From Ascidia mentula (Eukaryota; Chordata; Ascidiacea; Phlebobranchia; Ascidiidae), in NCBI GenBank assembly GCA_947561715.1, contig OX387204.1:253001-317000 (forward strand): 64,000 nucleotides of DNA, given 5' to 3'. A program made the translations under genes and the position numbers. The notes below the pieces were generated by a model. It was not told the origin of the DNA and searched no databases. It saw only the letters and a program-made list of their open reading frames with translations. Each line of letters begins with the position of its first letter. Position 1 is the first letter of the stretch. Shown one piece after another: positions 49,627-61,689 of the stretch.

Positions 49627-50780
49627 CCCAAAATGTTACGAACGCTTCCGAATTTTTGCGAAGAATGGGGATGTTTGCCGCAGCAAGAGGGTTGTATTGC
49701 GGCATGGAGGAACAAATTGATTTTATGAACAAAATTTAGATAATTGTACCAGAAATATTTGACACATTTTATCTGAAGCTCATTACGTAAACCCTGGATT
49801 ATTTGCGATGTTCTGGTTATGTAATATCCAGTTGGTGAAAAAGAACCAGCATTCTGCTGTAGTTCTGAGTTAACACAACAAGGTCAAAAACATTCTGAGA
49901 AAACTTGAATAAAACTAAATAATTCTTTGCATTTGATTCCATCTATTACCAACATTGTTAGCGATTGTTTTATCTTTTGATGCCTTCTTTGTTTCTATGC
50001 AACAAATCGTTTGTTATTACCGTTTCTCCTAGTATGACGTCATATGCACTAACCGCAAAACAGTTTGAATCCCGTACAATGAAGTACATATTGGATAGGA
50101 TCTCAAAGTTATTTTAGGCATTTGAAGATTTGAATAGTTGGAAAATGAGGATCTGATACAGTTGGCATGGTAACAGGAATTTACTGTTCCTTGTTTCCAA
50201 TGTCTTAGATTGTACACAGATACCAACTTTGTAGAAATTAATCAGTATTTGCGAAACACAAACAAACTTATGTGAAACTTCCTCTCTTACTGGCCATCAC
50301 CAATACTTGAACTCAACCTGAACAAAGTTTCTGTGACAAATATTTGTTTTTTTTTCAATTATTCCGTGTTTCCTGACGTATTTCATTTTGTATCTTGCGC
50401 GGCGTTTATCGTGTATTGCATAACTCTATTACAAATTAATACATTTTACACATCATATGTTTCTTGTTGAAGAAAAGGTTACCTGCATTTTGCATTGGAG
50501 TTCTCGACACATTTAGATGGAGAGAAAACAACTTTGTTGCAGAGTTGCTTGTTTTCCTCACCATAGAAACCAAAGTTTTTTTTTAATAATTAAACTTTTT
50601 GTGTCGTTTTAGGTCTCAGTGTAGGAATACCAAACTATGCAGAATTTCCGATCACAAAAGCCTAATTCTACTACTAGTCTTGCACTTTATTACGAAACAA
50701 TACAATCTCTGTTATTTACAATGGAACAACATCACACAATTGTGCAGGCTTAAATGATAAGTTCGTGATTGCTTGATGTT
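49627..50780. other. Convergent 3' region CRB3-like / unnamed gene
   Basis: Contains the long 3' UTR of the Crumbs gene, with an AATAAA at 49908-49913, and the 3' side of the minus-strand gene. A TGACGTCA palindrome lies at 50035. No coding exon is seen. Confidence 0.45.
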
Positions 50781-52397
50781 TCAATACTGTTGAACGTAGT
50801 TGATAGAAGTATAACGATTTTTTATTTTTGCGCTGTATTTGCCCTCTTTCGCCATCTGGCGGCTGTCCATCTCACACATTTTCCGACACTCGGCGTCGCA
50901 ATTTTCGCGGTTGCTTTTAACGAGTTGAGCTTGAGATCTGGGAAAATACAATCTGTTGCAAGTTAGTCAGTGGAACATTCTCTATGATGTCACAACGATG
51001 TTATAGAATATGAACAAAAACAAAAGGAATAAATTTTCCTTTCCTCAAATTGGACAAAAACTTGGTGAGCAATCCTCAACTATTTCCACGATATTAAGCA
51101 AAGTAGTGTTCGTGTAAAATATGGTAATAGTATTTGAGTCAATTTAAACAAGATAAAAACAAGCAAAGGTTGAAATTTAGTCAAAATAAGAAGTTGATTC
51201 TGTGTGTTTTACTGAGAAAATTGTGACGTTAAGTGAATGAGGGCGCTGTGTAGGATGTTACGACAGAGTTTTAAAAAACAAATTAATGCCAGACCTGTGC
51301 AGGAGTGATGCAGTTGGTGTTGCTGGATCAACCGACATTTTCGAGGCAACTTCCATAATCCGGTCCTTGTCGTACACTGAAAATACACAGCAGTCACTTT
51401 CTGTTGCAAGTACAACGCATATAAGTCATACAAAGTATTTAAAATTTACTTGCCCATTGCTGGTATTTAAATGTTGTTTGGAAAACGCCGCTACAAATTG
51501 GAAAAGAAAACGGATAAAGTTTGACAGAATATCGTTTCAAATTAAGGCTGAACCGATTGTTTGATTGAAGAAATTAGTTGCAATCATCAAAACTTATCTT
51601 CGAAAGTTGTACGTGAGGTTTGTCAGTGGAATCTGTCAGTCATGTATTTATTATAAATATTAATTTCTTTTCCAAACACTTATGTCACTGCCTTCACGCA
51701 ATAGTGGTTGTCAATCGAATTTCTATTATGACGTCCAGGCACAACAATGGTGTTCCTACCCTGTTGGTATATGACGACACAATGGTGCCTGATAGTATCA
51801 GAAATTCGAGAAGTCTTTGACAATTGGTAGCGGGGGCCTGTTCCACATGGCACATACCGAATGTGTGACCCCTAAATATGACAGATGTGTCCTATATATT
51901 TACGCACAAACTTATTCCAAAATTCACTTGCAATGCCCAAGTTTTTTGCGCAAAATGTTCGGTGTGCGAATGCATATTCATTATTTTACCAATTAATACT
52001 TTTGTATTTGTCATTAGTTTACAGTGTGGTAAATTGCGACAACATAATCACTTTCCCTTTCGCCTGCTTGGCAACAACTCACAAACACATTTCACAATAA
52101 GTTTAAAGTCTTCCTGTTCAAGCAATATGTTACACGGGCTCAAATATTTGCTTGCGATAAGCTATGTGTTAACATTTCACACCTAACTAACATACAATAC
52201 ACCGCACCCTAGATACTATGCGGAGTTGGTTTGTTTGTAAAATTTAAACAGTCGCGAAAGTTCTCGTTAATTAGTAGGATAATATGAAATTTACTTTTTG
52301 CATTATTTTCACTTTGTTCTAGTAGTTTCCGTTGTATTTCAAGGCGGCTGTCAACCACTGCTTGCTTTCTTCTTGCTTCCCAATGCAATGCCGACAT
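50781..52397 (-). CDS. Short charged helical protein, function unknown
   Basis: Three exons on the minus strand: 52397-52295, 51376-51295 and 50937-50781. Each has GT-AG borders and matching phases, and together they give 113 residues. It starts MSALHWEARRKQAVVDSRLE, runs through EIQRKLLEQSENN and MYDKDRIMEVASKM, and ends KNRYTSINYVQQY. It has many Arg, Lys and Glu, no membrane segment and no signal peptide, and appears helical. I do not recognise the family. The size and composition recall small axonemal inner proteins, but that is a guess. The consistent frame across three spliced exons is the main evidence that it is real. Confidence 0.6.
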
Positions 52398-54040
52398 TTT
52401 TGTTACATCTACTTGCTCTACGTTGCACAAAAACCTGTTCTAGCCACCTTCTATTGCGCTGAGCTACTTCTATTCCTCCAGCCTTGAACAACCAATTGAG
52501 TCTGTCTCGGGCTTTGTCGCCGCATAAGAACCATTATAACGTCACAATGCTAACAATGGACTCAAATGTCAGGGTAGTGTGGAACGTGCCACTGTTCATT
52601 GCTAATAATAATGCAAGGTGGGAGGTTTATTTTAAGTTGGAAGCCCCAAGCAAACATAGGTGAATAAAATGTTTGCTAACAAATCATCCATAGCCAATTA
52701 ATCATAATATAAGGCAGAGAAGCTTTTCTAGCAAAGCTTATCATCGGATGGAGATGTATGTTGGCAGGTAGCAGAATATATATAGCCTGTAGGGCTAGAA
52801 ACAACTTTTCATCGGGTAATGGATGCACACTGGGCATTGCAATCGATCTTATCCAAGAATAATGGATAGTATTCTGTGGCACAGATGTTCAAAAACTAAA
52901 AGATACCAGCCTTTACATTATTTTATCACAAAACCAATCGATTGGTTGAAATCCTTCCGTTTATTGATGATATTAACATTTACACATTCGCAAACATTCA
53001 CACGATCTACGTCACACAACAAACAACATTCCATTTACTTTCATTAGTTTTCGTTCCAGTTTTGTTTAGCAATGCCTATTGTACAAGCAGTGACTGTGAC
53101 GTCACACAAAGCTATTATATACATCACAAATTTGGGACAACAAATAAATACATGCACGTGGGCCACGCTATGGGGGTAAATAAAGGGTAAGGAAACCAGT
53201 GACCCCAAAACTAATCCAAGTCAAGACCTGGGTCCAGCTTTTCACAAGGTTTTGGGGTTCAACAGGGGGTGTGGTGGTAAATTCCCCGTTTCCTGGTGGG
53301 GTGAGGAGGTTAGCGGGGGGTTCCACGGCAGGGGTTCGCCGACCGCCAGACAAAAGGCCCGCGAGCGATTCCGAGCGCTCTGCAGAGCAGCAACCTCATT
53401 GGTTCAATTTCGACTGGTTGCTGTGGCGACCGATCTCTTGCCTGGCGGCGTCGTCATGGCGACGGGGGATAAAAACAAGACAGGTCACGTGGTTTAGTTG
53501 AAGGAACGCGTTCAGTTAAAACGTTGACGGGTTGTACACAGGAACACAATATGCAGGCGTCACAACGCTCATTGTTAACCTTGTATTACGTCATAAATTA
53601 GCAATAATAGTTAGCTAAGTGATTACTATCGATAATATACAGCGCCTAACAAATTTCCTATACACACCTAGCTATGCTGGCTGAGCACGAAAATTACAAG
53701 GTATGTACAGTGCACTAGGCACGAATCGGCGTGAAAATATTCTACATAACTGGCTGGTGGGCCGATCACGTGACGCCATCATACAGGGCGGAGGAGAGTG
53801 TGATAGCAGAAAAAGGCGTCGTGCAAGGCATTTGTGACGTCACTTTGACGTCACAATGGCGTGGTGGGCAGGAATTTTGGAAGGGAGGGGCAGTCAATTT
53901 AATATTTTGTGTACAAATTCTCACGATGTGTTCAAGGATACAAACGAGTTGATCGGGCCGTGTAAGATATCTAGTGACTTCTTGTTCATGGTCGTTGTGA
54001 CGCAATAAAGGCTGTGCATACGTCACAATGCGCATAGGAT
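52398..54040. promoter_or_regulatory. Upstream region of the unnamed gene, AGO 3' side
   Basis: 1.6 kb with no recognised exon. It includes a CG-rich patch (53250-53480) with ATTGGTT-type CCAAT boxes. A tight cluster at 53766-53853 holds TCACGTGA followed by two TGACGTCA palindromes 11 bp apart. Another TGACGTCA is at 53097. It looks like a promoter or enhancer; which gene it serves is not clear. Confidence 0.45.
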
Positions 54041-57000
54041 TTAGGCAAAATACATATTTCTGACTGTGTTCTGGTGAACAACGACAGCTTTTGACATAGC
54101 TTGCAGTTGAGCATCCTGGTCATGTTGGGTGTGGCCGCTCTGCAAGGACCCCTCTCCACTGCACAACAAAATACATAATTGAAGTGCGGTAATTGTTGCA
54201 CAACAGGCTGGAAGTATTTGCAACATACAATAAAATTTTGGCTACAAGATTTGCTACAAAGTCTGTATTTCCAGTCCCACCAATTACAAAACCTCCAGAT
54301 AGAATGAAGACGAACCTGTCATGGTCTTTGTCCACTAGATGGTAGCGTGCTCTGAATGCCACCAAGTGTGCATAATAAGCAGGAGCAGGAATGGAAACGG
54401 ATCTGGTGCAGCGTACGTAAGTGTGGCACAACTGGTATGTGAGAATTTGTAGTTCATCAGCCATGAAGTTGTTGTCGTCCCACAGAACATGATAATGAGA
54501 AGGTCGTGATGTGCCCTGTGGTGTTGAGAATGCAGGAGAGCTTTAATTGGTTTTTGTTTGATAAAAGCTAATAAACATTCTTTAATATTGACATCACTGG
54601 ATTCACCATGAAAGTTGAAGGTTTATTTTTATAAATTTAGATATCTGAAAATATGTTTGGCTTGGCACATTAATTGAACTTGAATTAGTTTGTCACACAA
54701 CATGTTCACGTCGTTGTCGTCTTACCTGTATACCAGCGTGACTGCACAAATAGAAATCAAACTCGGTTGGGTGACAAATCCCGACGTCAACTGTGGTCCC
54801 AGCCGGGATATTCCCACTCTTTCCGCTTCTGTCTTCGTGGTTACGACAAAACAATCGAGTGTGATGACGTTTCTGCACCACTATGAATGTTATACCAGGT
54901 TGGTATCCGACCTCAAGCATCGTGCAAGCTTCACGGATCGCTCGGAGCTCAGTGGAAAGAACCTGTGCGTAAAAAGTTTGAAAACAATTAGGATATCAGC
55001 AAAGTGTAAATATACACAGAGTTTAAACATAAGAACCTGTGGCTAACATTGAAAATAATTCATTTTTACTATTTTAATAAACTTTCAAATGTACTCCGGA
55101 GATTATGAGATATCAAATTAAGATTCACAATCAGGTAAAATGTCAACCAGCATTTAACAAACATACCATGGGTGAGTAGATCCTAAATACTTTTTTTACA
55201 TTTTTAAAATTTTTACCTGTTGAAATTGTCCTTCAGATACACCATCCCTGTACATAATCACTCTGACAGGTTTATAGTGGGTGGATTTGTAGAATTCAAT
55301 CATTAAATCTCGGACCATTATCGCAAGGTCACGGATGATTTCCTCACGATGTGCTTGAACACGAACAGAAGCGCTGTAGCGCGACGGATGTGCATCCATG
55401 CTTGCAACAACCTGATACAAACAAAGGTTTAAAAATTTTATGTTTAATCGATAATATGGCAGATGTTACAACGTTTTCTGATTAAAACTCACAGCAGCAA
55501 TGGATGGTTTCCTCATATCTCCCGCAGGGGGATGAGTGACGTCAGCACCAAAGAATATCACAGGGTCGTTGAACACTTTTGGTCTGCAATCAAAATTATT
55601 CATTTAAAAAGAGTTGAGACGATTATGAGTTAGTAATATATCTGTACATGAAACTCAAAATCTTTTATGAGTCAATATAACGAACATATGTAAGCAACAC
55701 GTGTAAAACATTTCTAAACATGTTTGTACCTCAATGACGGAACGAGGATATTGTTGACTCCTCCCAATTTAACGTTGATCTTGAGACAGAGATTGGACAG
55801 AGTTTGTGGAGAAGTCTTCACGACGTTTTTCACCTGCACACACTGGGTGGCGATACCGAGCAGAGTGTCTCCAACACGTTTTACTTCAGCTGTGAAAAAA
55901 CAATGTATCTGTCATCATGCGGTAATAATACAAATAGGCAAAAACTTCTAAGAAGTATAAAAAGTATATTTTCATGTTTTAAGCATGTAAAATCACAACT
56001 CACCATAAACTGGAGTTTTTCCAGGAAGAATAACGACAATAAGTTGCAAAGTTCGGAATTCATCACACAGATGTCTGCAACACAAACAGGTCAGACAATG
56101 ACCCACGTGCATCACAACGACCAACTTACCTGAACAGGGGCTCAACGTGTTCGGAACCTTGGGCATATTTACAAAACACGGGGGTTCCCCTGATTGGCAT
56201 TCCAGCATCTTCAGAAATTCTTTGAAGGTTTTTGATGAAAGTTCGCAGATGTTGGTCCTAAAATAGGAATTAAACTTCAAATACAAATCAGAGATTTAAA
56301 TGAATGCTTTGAAGACTCCATTTGGTACTCCATGTGTACATAGAAGTTATACAAACCGAGCATAATGTTGCCTTGATTTAAAGCATTTCAGGAATTTTGA
56401 AAAAGGCAAGTTGCTTGAATACTTACAGAGCACATTCGCTGGTGGGCAAAGCATGCAATCGCCCAAACGTCGATACTGATCCCTGAGTGGAATTGCTTCC
56501 CCCTCATATCCCATACCCCCTGGTTGGGCGTGGCTTGCATTCGTGTCTGGAATATTAAAAATAATGACAATATTTCACGCTGATAAGATTAGGTTTAGGT
56601 TAAAACATTCGATCATGGCTGTTTTTTTCCCAATTTTATTACAACTAGGTTAAATTCTTCAGTAACAACAACACAAAAACATTAGAAACAAACTTACATC
56701 TCCACCGTACTGAATCTTTGGAGCAGGGAGGACTCGTCCACGGACTTCAGTCATTTCATCAATAACCTGAATATTTGAAAGTTATGGCAATGTTTTTGTA
56801 AGAATATTAACACACAGGTCATACCTGGATGCCAAATTCTTTAACGTACGGATCGTTATTGAACTGAGCTTTTCGTACCAGTTGCGCAATCTCTTTTTCA
56901 CGATCTGGAGCGGATCGTGCTGTGGCCTGGACCGCAACACATAACATGATATTAATGTCAACTTTCCAATCTATAAAATGGTGTTAAGTAACAAAAATAA

Positions 57001-60000
57001 ACTAGTTCCAAAAAATTTATCCCCGACAAATTTTGTTTGTGTCAGATTTGTAGAGAGAGAAGAATTAAAACCTTAATCATGGTTGAGGTTTGGCTGTCGG
57101 TGAGTTTCTTGATACATCTTTGACCTTGCACGATGTTACAAACTTCGATGGGGAGGTAAGTGTGCTTCTGTTCCTGGCCAACTTGCAGACATGGAAGGAA
57201 TGGAAATCTGAGAAATAAAGTTTGCTTAAATGTTAAGCAGGGTAAAAAAGCATTTGCTGCTTAATTTCCTTATCTTTCAAATCTAAAAGTTAGAAACGTT
57301 TCAACCTTGGGCATTTTTGGTCGCTGCATTAATCTGCTGTGCTTCATGATGTCACCAGTCAGTGTGCACATAATGTGGTTAAGTTATAAGTGCATAATTT
57401 GTCAGGCAACATTCATGTTTATGTGGGGGATTTCCACCAACGTAAGACTACACAGAAGCATTCTAACAATGCAGGTTCATTCTACTTTCTACTGTTACTT
57501 ACTGAAGAGTTTTGTTGTGTTTTTCCTGGAAATATCGAGCAACTGAGCACTCAATGGTTTGACCAGACTCAAGCTGAAGTGGAAAAGTTTGGGTGGAAGC
57601 AGGTCGTCGAGTAACATTGCAAACTCGATACTTCCGTCGCATAGTACCACAGTGAGTTATTTCAACCTGGAAACAATTACCTTATGTCACATTAGGCAAG
57701 CTTGCATGCTATTATGATTAAAAACCAATGAAGATATGGGACAAACAGCATGTTCAAAGTACCTTAAGGCCTCTAATCTCTTTAGTAAACTTGACTCTCT
57801 GAGAATCAGTAAGGCCTCGAATTAAACGAAGATCCTCAACCCGAAGCTCAAGAACATCACATAAAAACTGCACGCATGACTGAGCACGATAGAAAGCAGT
57901 TGCCGACACTGAAAAAGAATTAAACCGTTTTAAAATGTTTCAATAAATACTTTTTTGTGTAAGATTTTAACGAAGGTTGTTATTGAACAGGAAAAACAAA
58001 TGTAAAAGTCTTTACCGTCAATGTTCAGCATCATCTTCCACTGCGAAGGTCTCATGGATTGATGGAAACCAAACCACACCTCTCTACCTCCACCCAAGGG
58101 TGGTGTGTAGCCCTCTGGCGCAGAGAAAAATGATCGACCGACTGGCGTGTATCTGGTCAATGTTAACAACACATGATGATGATGATGCAACAAGACAGAA
58201 ATTTGTGGAATGTTGAAATTTTGGCTGAGTTTCAGTTCCTCATTTTGGGGAAAACCAGTTGACACAAAATGAAATCAATACAGAAATGTTTGGTTGGATT
58301 ATAATTATTGTATTTTAGCTTTTATGTTCACCAGTACAAAGCAGACACAACACTACAAAACAGCATTAAATATGATGTGCCTAAAAAAACCAACAGATGT
58401 CTTTTGTTTAACTATTTTGAATGCAATGATTTTTCTTGAATGAGATGGTGTTCAGGTTTTATTTTAAACTCTTGTTTAGTAGAAATCTCAAACCTCACTT
58501 ACCTCATGGATGGCAAATGTCTCATAACAACATCCAGAGCTTGGACAGTTTCAAATGGAATTCCGATCATTTTTCCTTCGAGGGCAAGTTTGAGGGAGTA
58601 GAGAGACACACGAGACACCCACTTGATGGCGACAGTGAACGTTCGGTCGCGACCTTCACCAGGCAATGTCACCTCTACTTCGAGCTGTGGGTAAAACATA
58701 TACATGGTTAAATAGCTTTTGATCAAACTAATCATGATTCTGTTGAAATGACAACATTCTGTCATCATCAGGTGAGTGTGTGGATTCTATTTAAAAATTG
58801 TATTCATGGAAAAACAGACAATGCTAATTTTTTGAAATTCCAACAAACTTAAAACAAATATAATTTGAACTTTAAATAAAACAGTGTTACAACAGGTATT
58901 ACAACAGCATTTATATAATTGTTGGTAATGCCAGGCATCCATGACATATCAACAACATGTATTTCCAGGGATTTTTGCTTTAGGGTGTCACAACAGAACT
59001 AGTACAGACTTGTTAGAGTGGGTAGCGACCATAAAAGAGAGATGACTTAACCAGGCATCGAGTCACTCCTACACTAACCAAGGAAACTTGATACCAAGTC
59101 TGTTCTAATACATAATTAAAATATATAGGGCGTAGCATAATGCTGATCAATGGAAATTCTTGTGACATAAAATTTGACAGCATAGAGTGCTTTAAATTCA
59201 GCCTAAACGGAAATTGGCCAGGAGAATAAAGACAGCATGTCAGACATCACAATTTTTATGTTTTGATTTCCTCATTATGTCATTAATTCAACACAATATA
59301 AACATATGAGAAAAATGTTGACTAAGGCTGTGCAACTAAAAACTGCTTTATGTTTACATTACAATCACATTTTGGTTGTTGATGTTGCATACACTTTAAA
59401 CAAAGTGCTTTTATACCTTTTGTTTGTCAATTGGCAGGGGTTGGGCTGTGTAAAGATTTTTTCTTCCGTCAAAAACAGGCTTTCTGTCTTGAAAGATTGC
59501 AGTGCGGAAATTCTCAACCATTGTATTGATAATATCCCTGTGAAAGAGTTAAATATATAATAAAGGTCTTGATAAATGGTATTACAATTGAGTAATGTAA
59601 TTAGTATATAGTCCTTACCGGTTGACTCTTCGTGGGCACTTATCCGGTTTGATATCGATATCGTAATGGTGAATGTCGCCATTGGGAATTGTAACTTTGA
59701 AGTAATTGGCTTTCAGCCAAATTGGTTTCCCAACCTGCCCCTGGTTTGGTCGAGGGGGTGGATGGAAATCAATGTCAGGCGTGGGGGCAGCAAGTGGAAA
59801 TCTTGGGTCCATTATAGCTGGAATAATATGCACAGTTTTGTTTGTGACTGGTTTTTGGACAACATGTTGGAAGTTAACCAACAACAGCTTTTAACAAATG
59901 TTCCTGAATACCGCACATGTTTACAAACAACTTTTAAACTTACTATATATAAGAAGTCGGGTGATAGGCAAAAACATTTTTTAAAGAGGTGAGTTATGAC

Positions 60001-60277
60001 AAGATAACAGTGCAATATAAATTTTGTAATTTCACATTAATTATGAATTATAAAGTGTATATTTAGCATTGCAAAATAAACAGCATTTAATACCTCGTCC
60101 GTTAGGTGGAATCATAACGGGAGCAGGAGCCTGGGGCATCACAGCTTGGGGTATGCCTTGTGCCGCCGGCTGGGGCATTCCACCCAATGCGCCATATTGG
60201 GGGATCATGGGCTGCCCCGGCTGCCCTTGTTGAGAAGGATACATAGGACTACTGAGGTTGTTTTCTGTGAACTTCAT
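54041..60277 (-). CDS. AGO: Argonaute (AGO1-4 type), slicer-competent
   Basis: 19 exons: 60277-60094, 59817-59619, 59537-59417, 58684-58503, 58152-58016, 57908-57763, 57666-57503, 57207-57072, 56926-56825, 56766-56698, 56546-56427, 56257-56130, 56074-56004, 55889-55730, 55583-55493, 55411-55217, 54962-54726, 54515-54316 and 54158-54041; 919 residues in frame. Order: Pro/Gln-rich N-terminal extension, N domain ([12 protein letters not shown]), PAZ (TVAYF-type region RYFQEKHNK, then [19 protein letters not shown]), MID, PIWI. The PIWI tetrad is present: D in [12 protein letters not shown] in REEIIRDL, D in [11 protein letters not shown] in [10 protein letters not shown]. It ends NMYFA like all animal AGO proteins. 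It loads miRNA or siRNA in the cytoplasm and can cleave targets. It is probably the single orthologue of vertebrate AGO1-4. Confidence 0.97.
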
Positions 60278-61689
60278 GCACAGAAGTTTGACAGTGGCAA
60301 GGCACTGGCGGGATTCACCGTCAGTAACGTTGCGTTTTCGGTTAAAAAACAGAAATTAAAAACAAAACACACTTAAATCGCTTCTGTGAAGGTAAAAATC
60401 AGTACATAATCTTACAAAAAAGCTAAATTGTGCTCTTTTAAATGTCGTTGCTTGTGAATGAAACTATATTTATTAAAATGAAAGTTAAAAACTTATTCAG
60501 AAGCAAAATAAAATCACAAATACCGTCATCACAATTACAGTCAACTAAACAATGTTCACTAGATCTTATTATTAGGTTTATTGAGACAACATCTACCATT
60601 TAACTAACTAAACATTTGATGACATTCCTTTGTCCACGTTTCACCACGCAGCACAGGTTCGTCGCCACAACACGTAAAGTTCGAAGCAACGGAATCGATA
60701 ACCGACAAAGGTCTCGGCGTCTAGTCTCGAAGCAGTCACATTCAGCTTTAATCATGTGGCCGTTGTACAATGAAACGATTATGACGTCATGGAAATTTCA
60801 CATCAATAAATTTGGGCGGAACTATTAATCTCAACATCATTTTCATGTCGCTCTTATAAGTGTGTTGATAATACATATCATTTGTTCAGAAATTTGTAAA
60901 ACGTGCTTGAACACTATCACCATGGGCGTGGTCTTTTGATTAATGATTGTTGTTTAGTGCTATATCGCCACCATTAAAATGTCATTCTTGCTTACAAATG
61001 GCATGATCACAGTTTGCGAATATGGCGGTTGCAATCCATTGACTGTTTAGTTTTTTTTCTTCATCAGAAATGATACTCATATCGCAAACGAACTTCATTT
61101 GTTCAAACGCCAATAGAAAATTCATAGTTTTGCATGAATTAACAGAAAATAAATGTATGTATATTGCTTCATTTTGTTATTTCAAAAAATATGCAATTAC
61201 TAAAATTAGTGAAATATTGTTTATAATTATGACGCCATATACCAACCGCTACATTTAGGTTTTGGAAACGCGAAACAAGATTCGAGGTTTTGTTTCGTAA
61301 ACAATCAAGTTTCTGAACTGAAGGCATGAACAAATGACTGCAAATGTAAAGAATGAAGGGAAACAAAAATCTCCCAGACCAGATGGGTGAGATAATATTT
61401 TTGTACAAACCTTTGTCATTCAGCAAGCGTTTTGTTGTGGATTAAAAACAAACCAAAACATATTTCCGAAAAAAATTAGAGATAAGATTTAAATGGAAAA
61501 AAGACTTTTTTATGTTCTTTATTTCATTGAATATAAGTGCGGTTTTTGTAAAACTGTTTCCAATTGTATTGAAGTTGTCTGCTTTTTGAAAATATATCAT
61601 TTAACAAATATTAGTTTGTAGAAATTAAAATAAATGTTCAAAGAATCAAATCAAATGACCCTGGATTAAATTAATTTTTTGTTCATCAG
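60278..61689. promoter_or_regulatory. Divergent region AGO/CAPS2
   Basis: 1.4 kb that should contain both promoters and the missing first exon(s) of CAPS2, which I could not place. A TGACGTCA palindrome is at 60782. Confidence 0.4.

Noticed and set aside
53199-53501. 100-codon plus-strand frame in a CG-rich region
   Set aside because: No recognisable domain or splice support, and a second frame is equally open; CG-rich sequence lacks stop codons.
58980-59115. Weak inverted repeat in AGO intron 3 (CAGACTTG words)
   Set aside because: Only about 10-15 bp pair well; too little to call an element.
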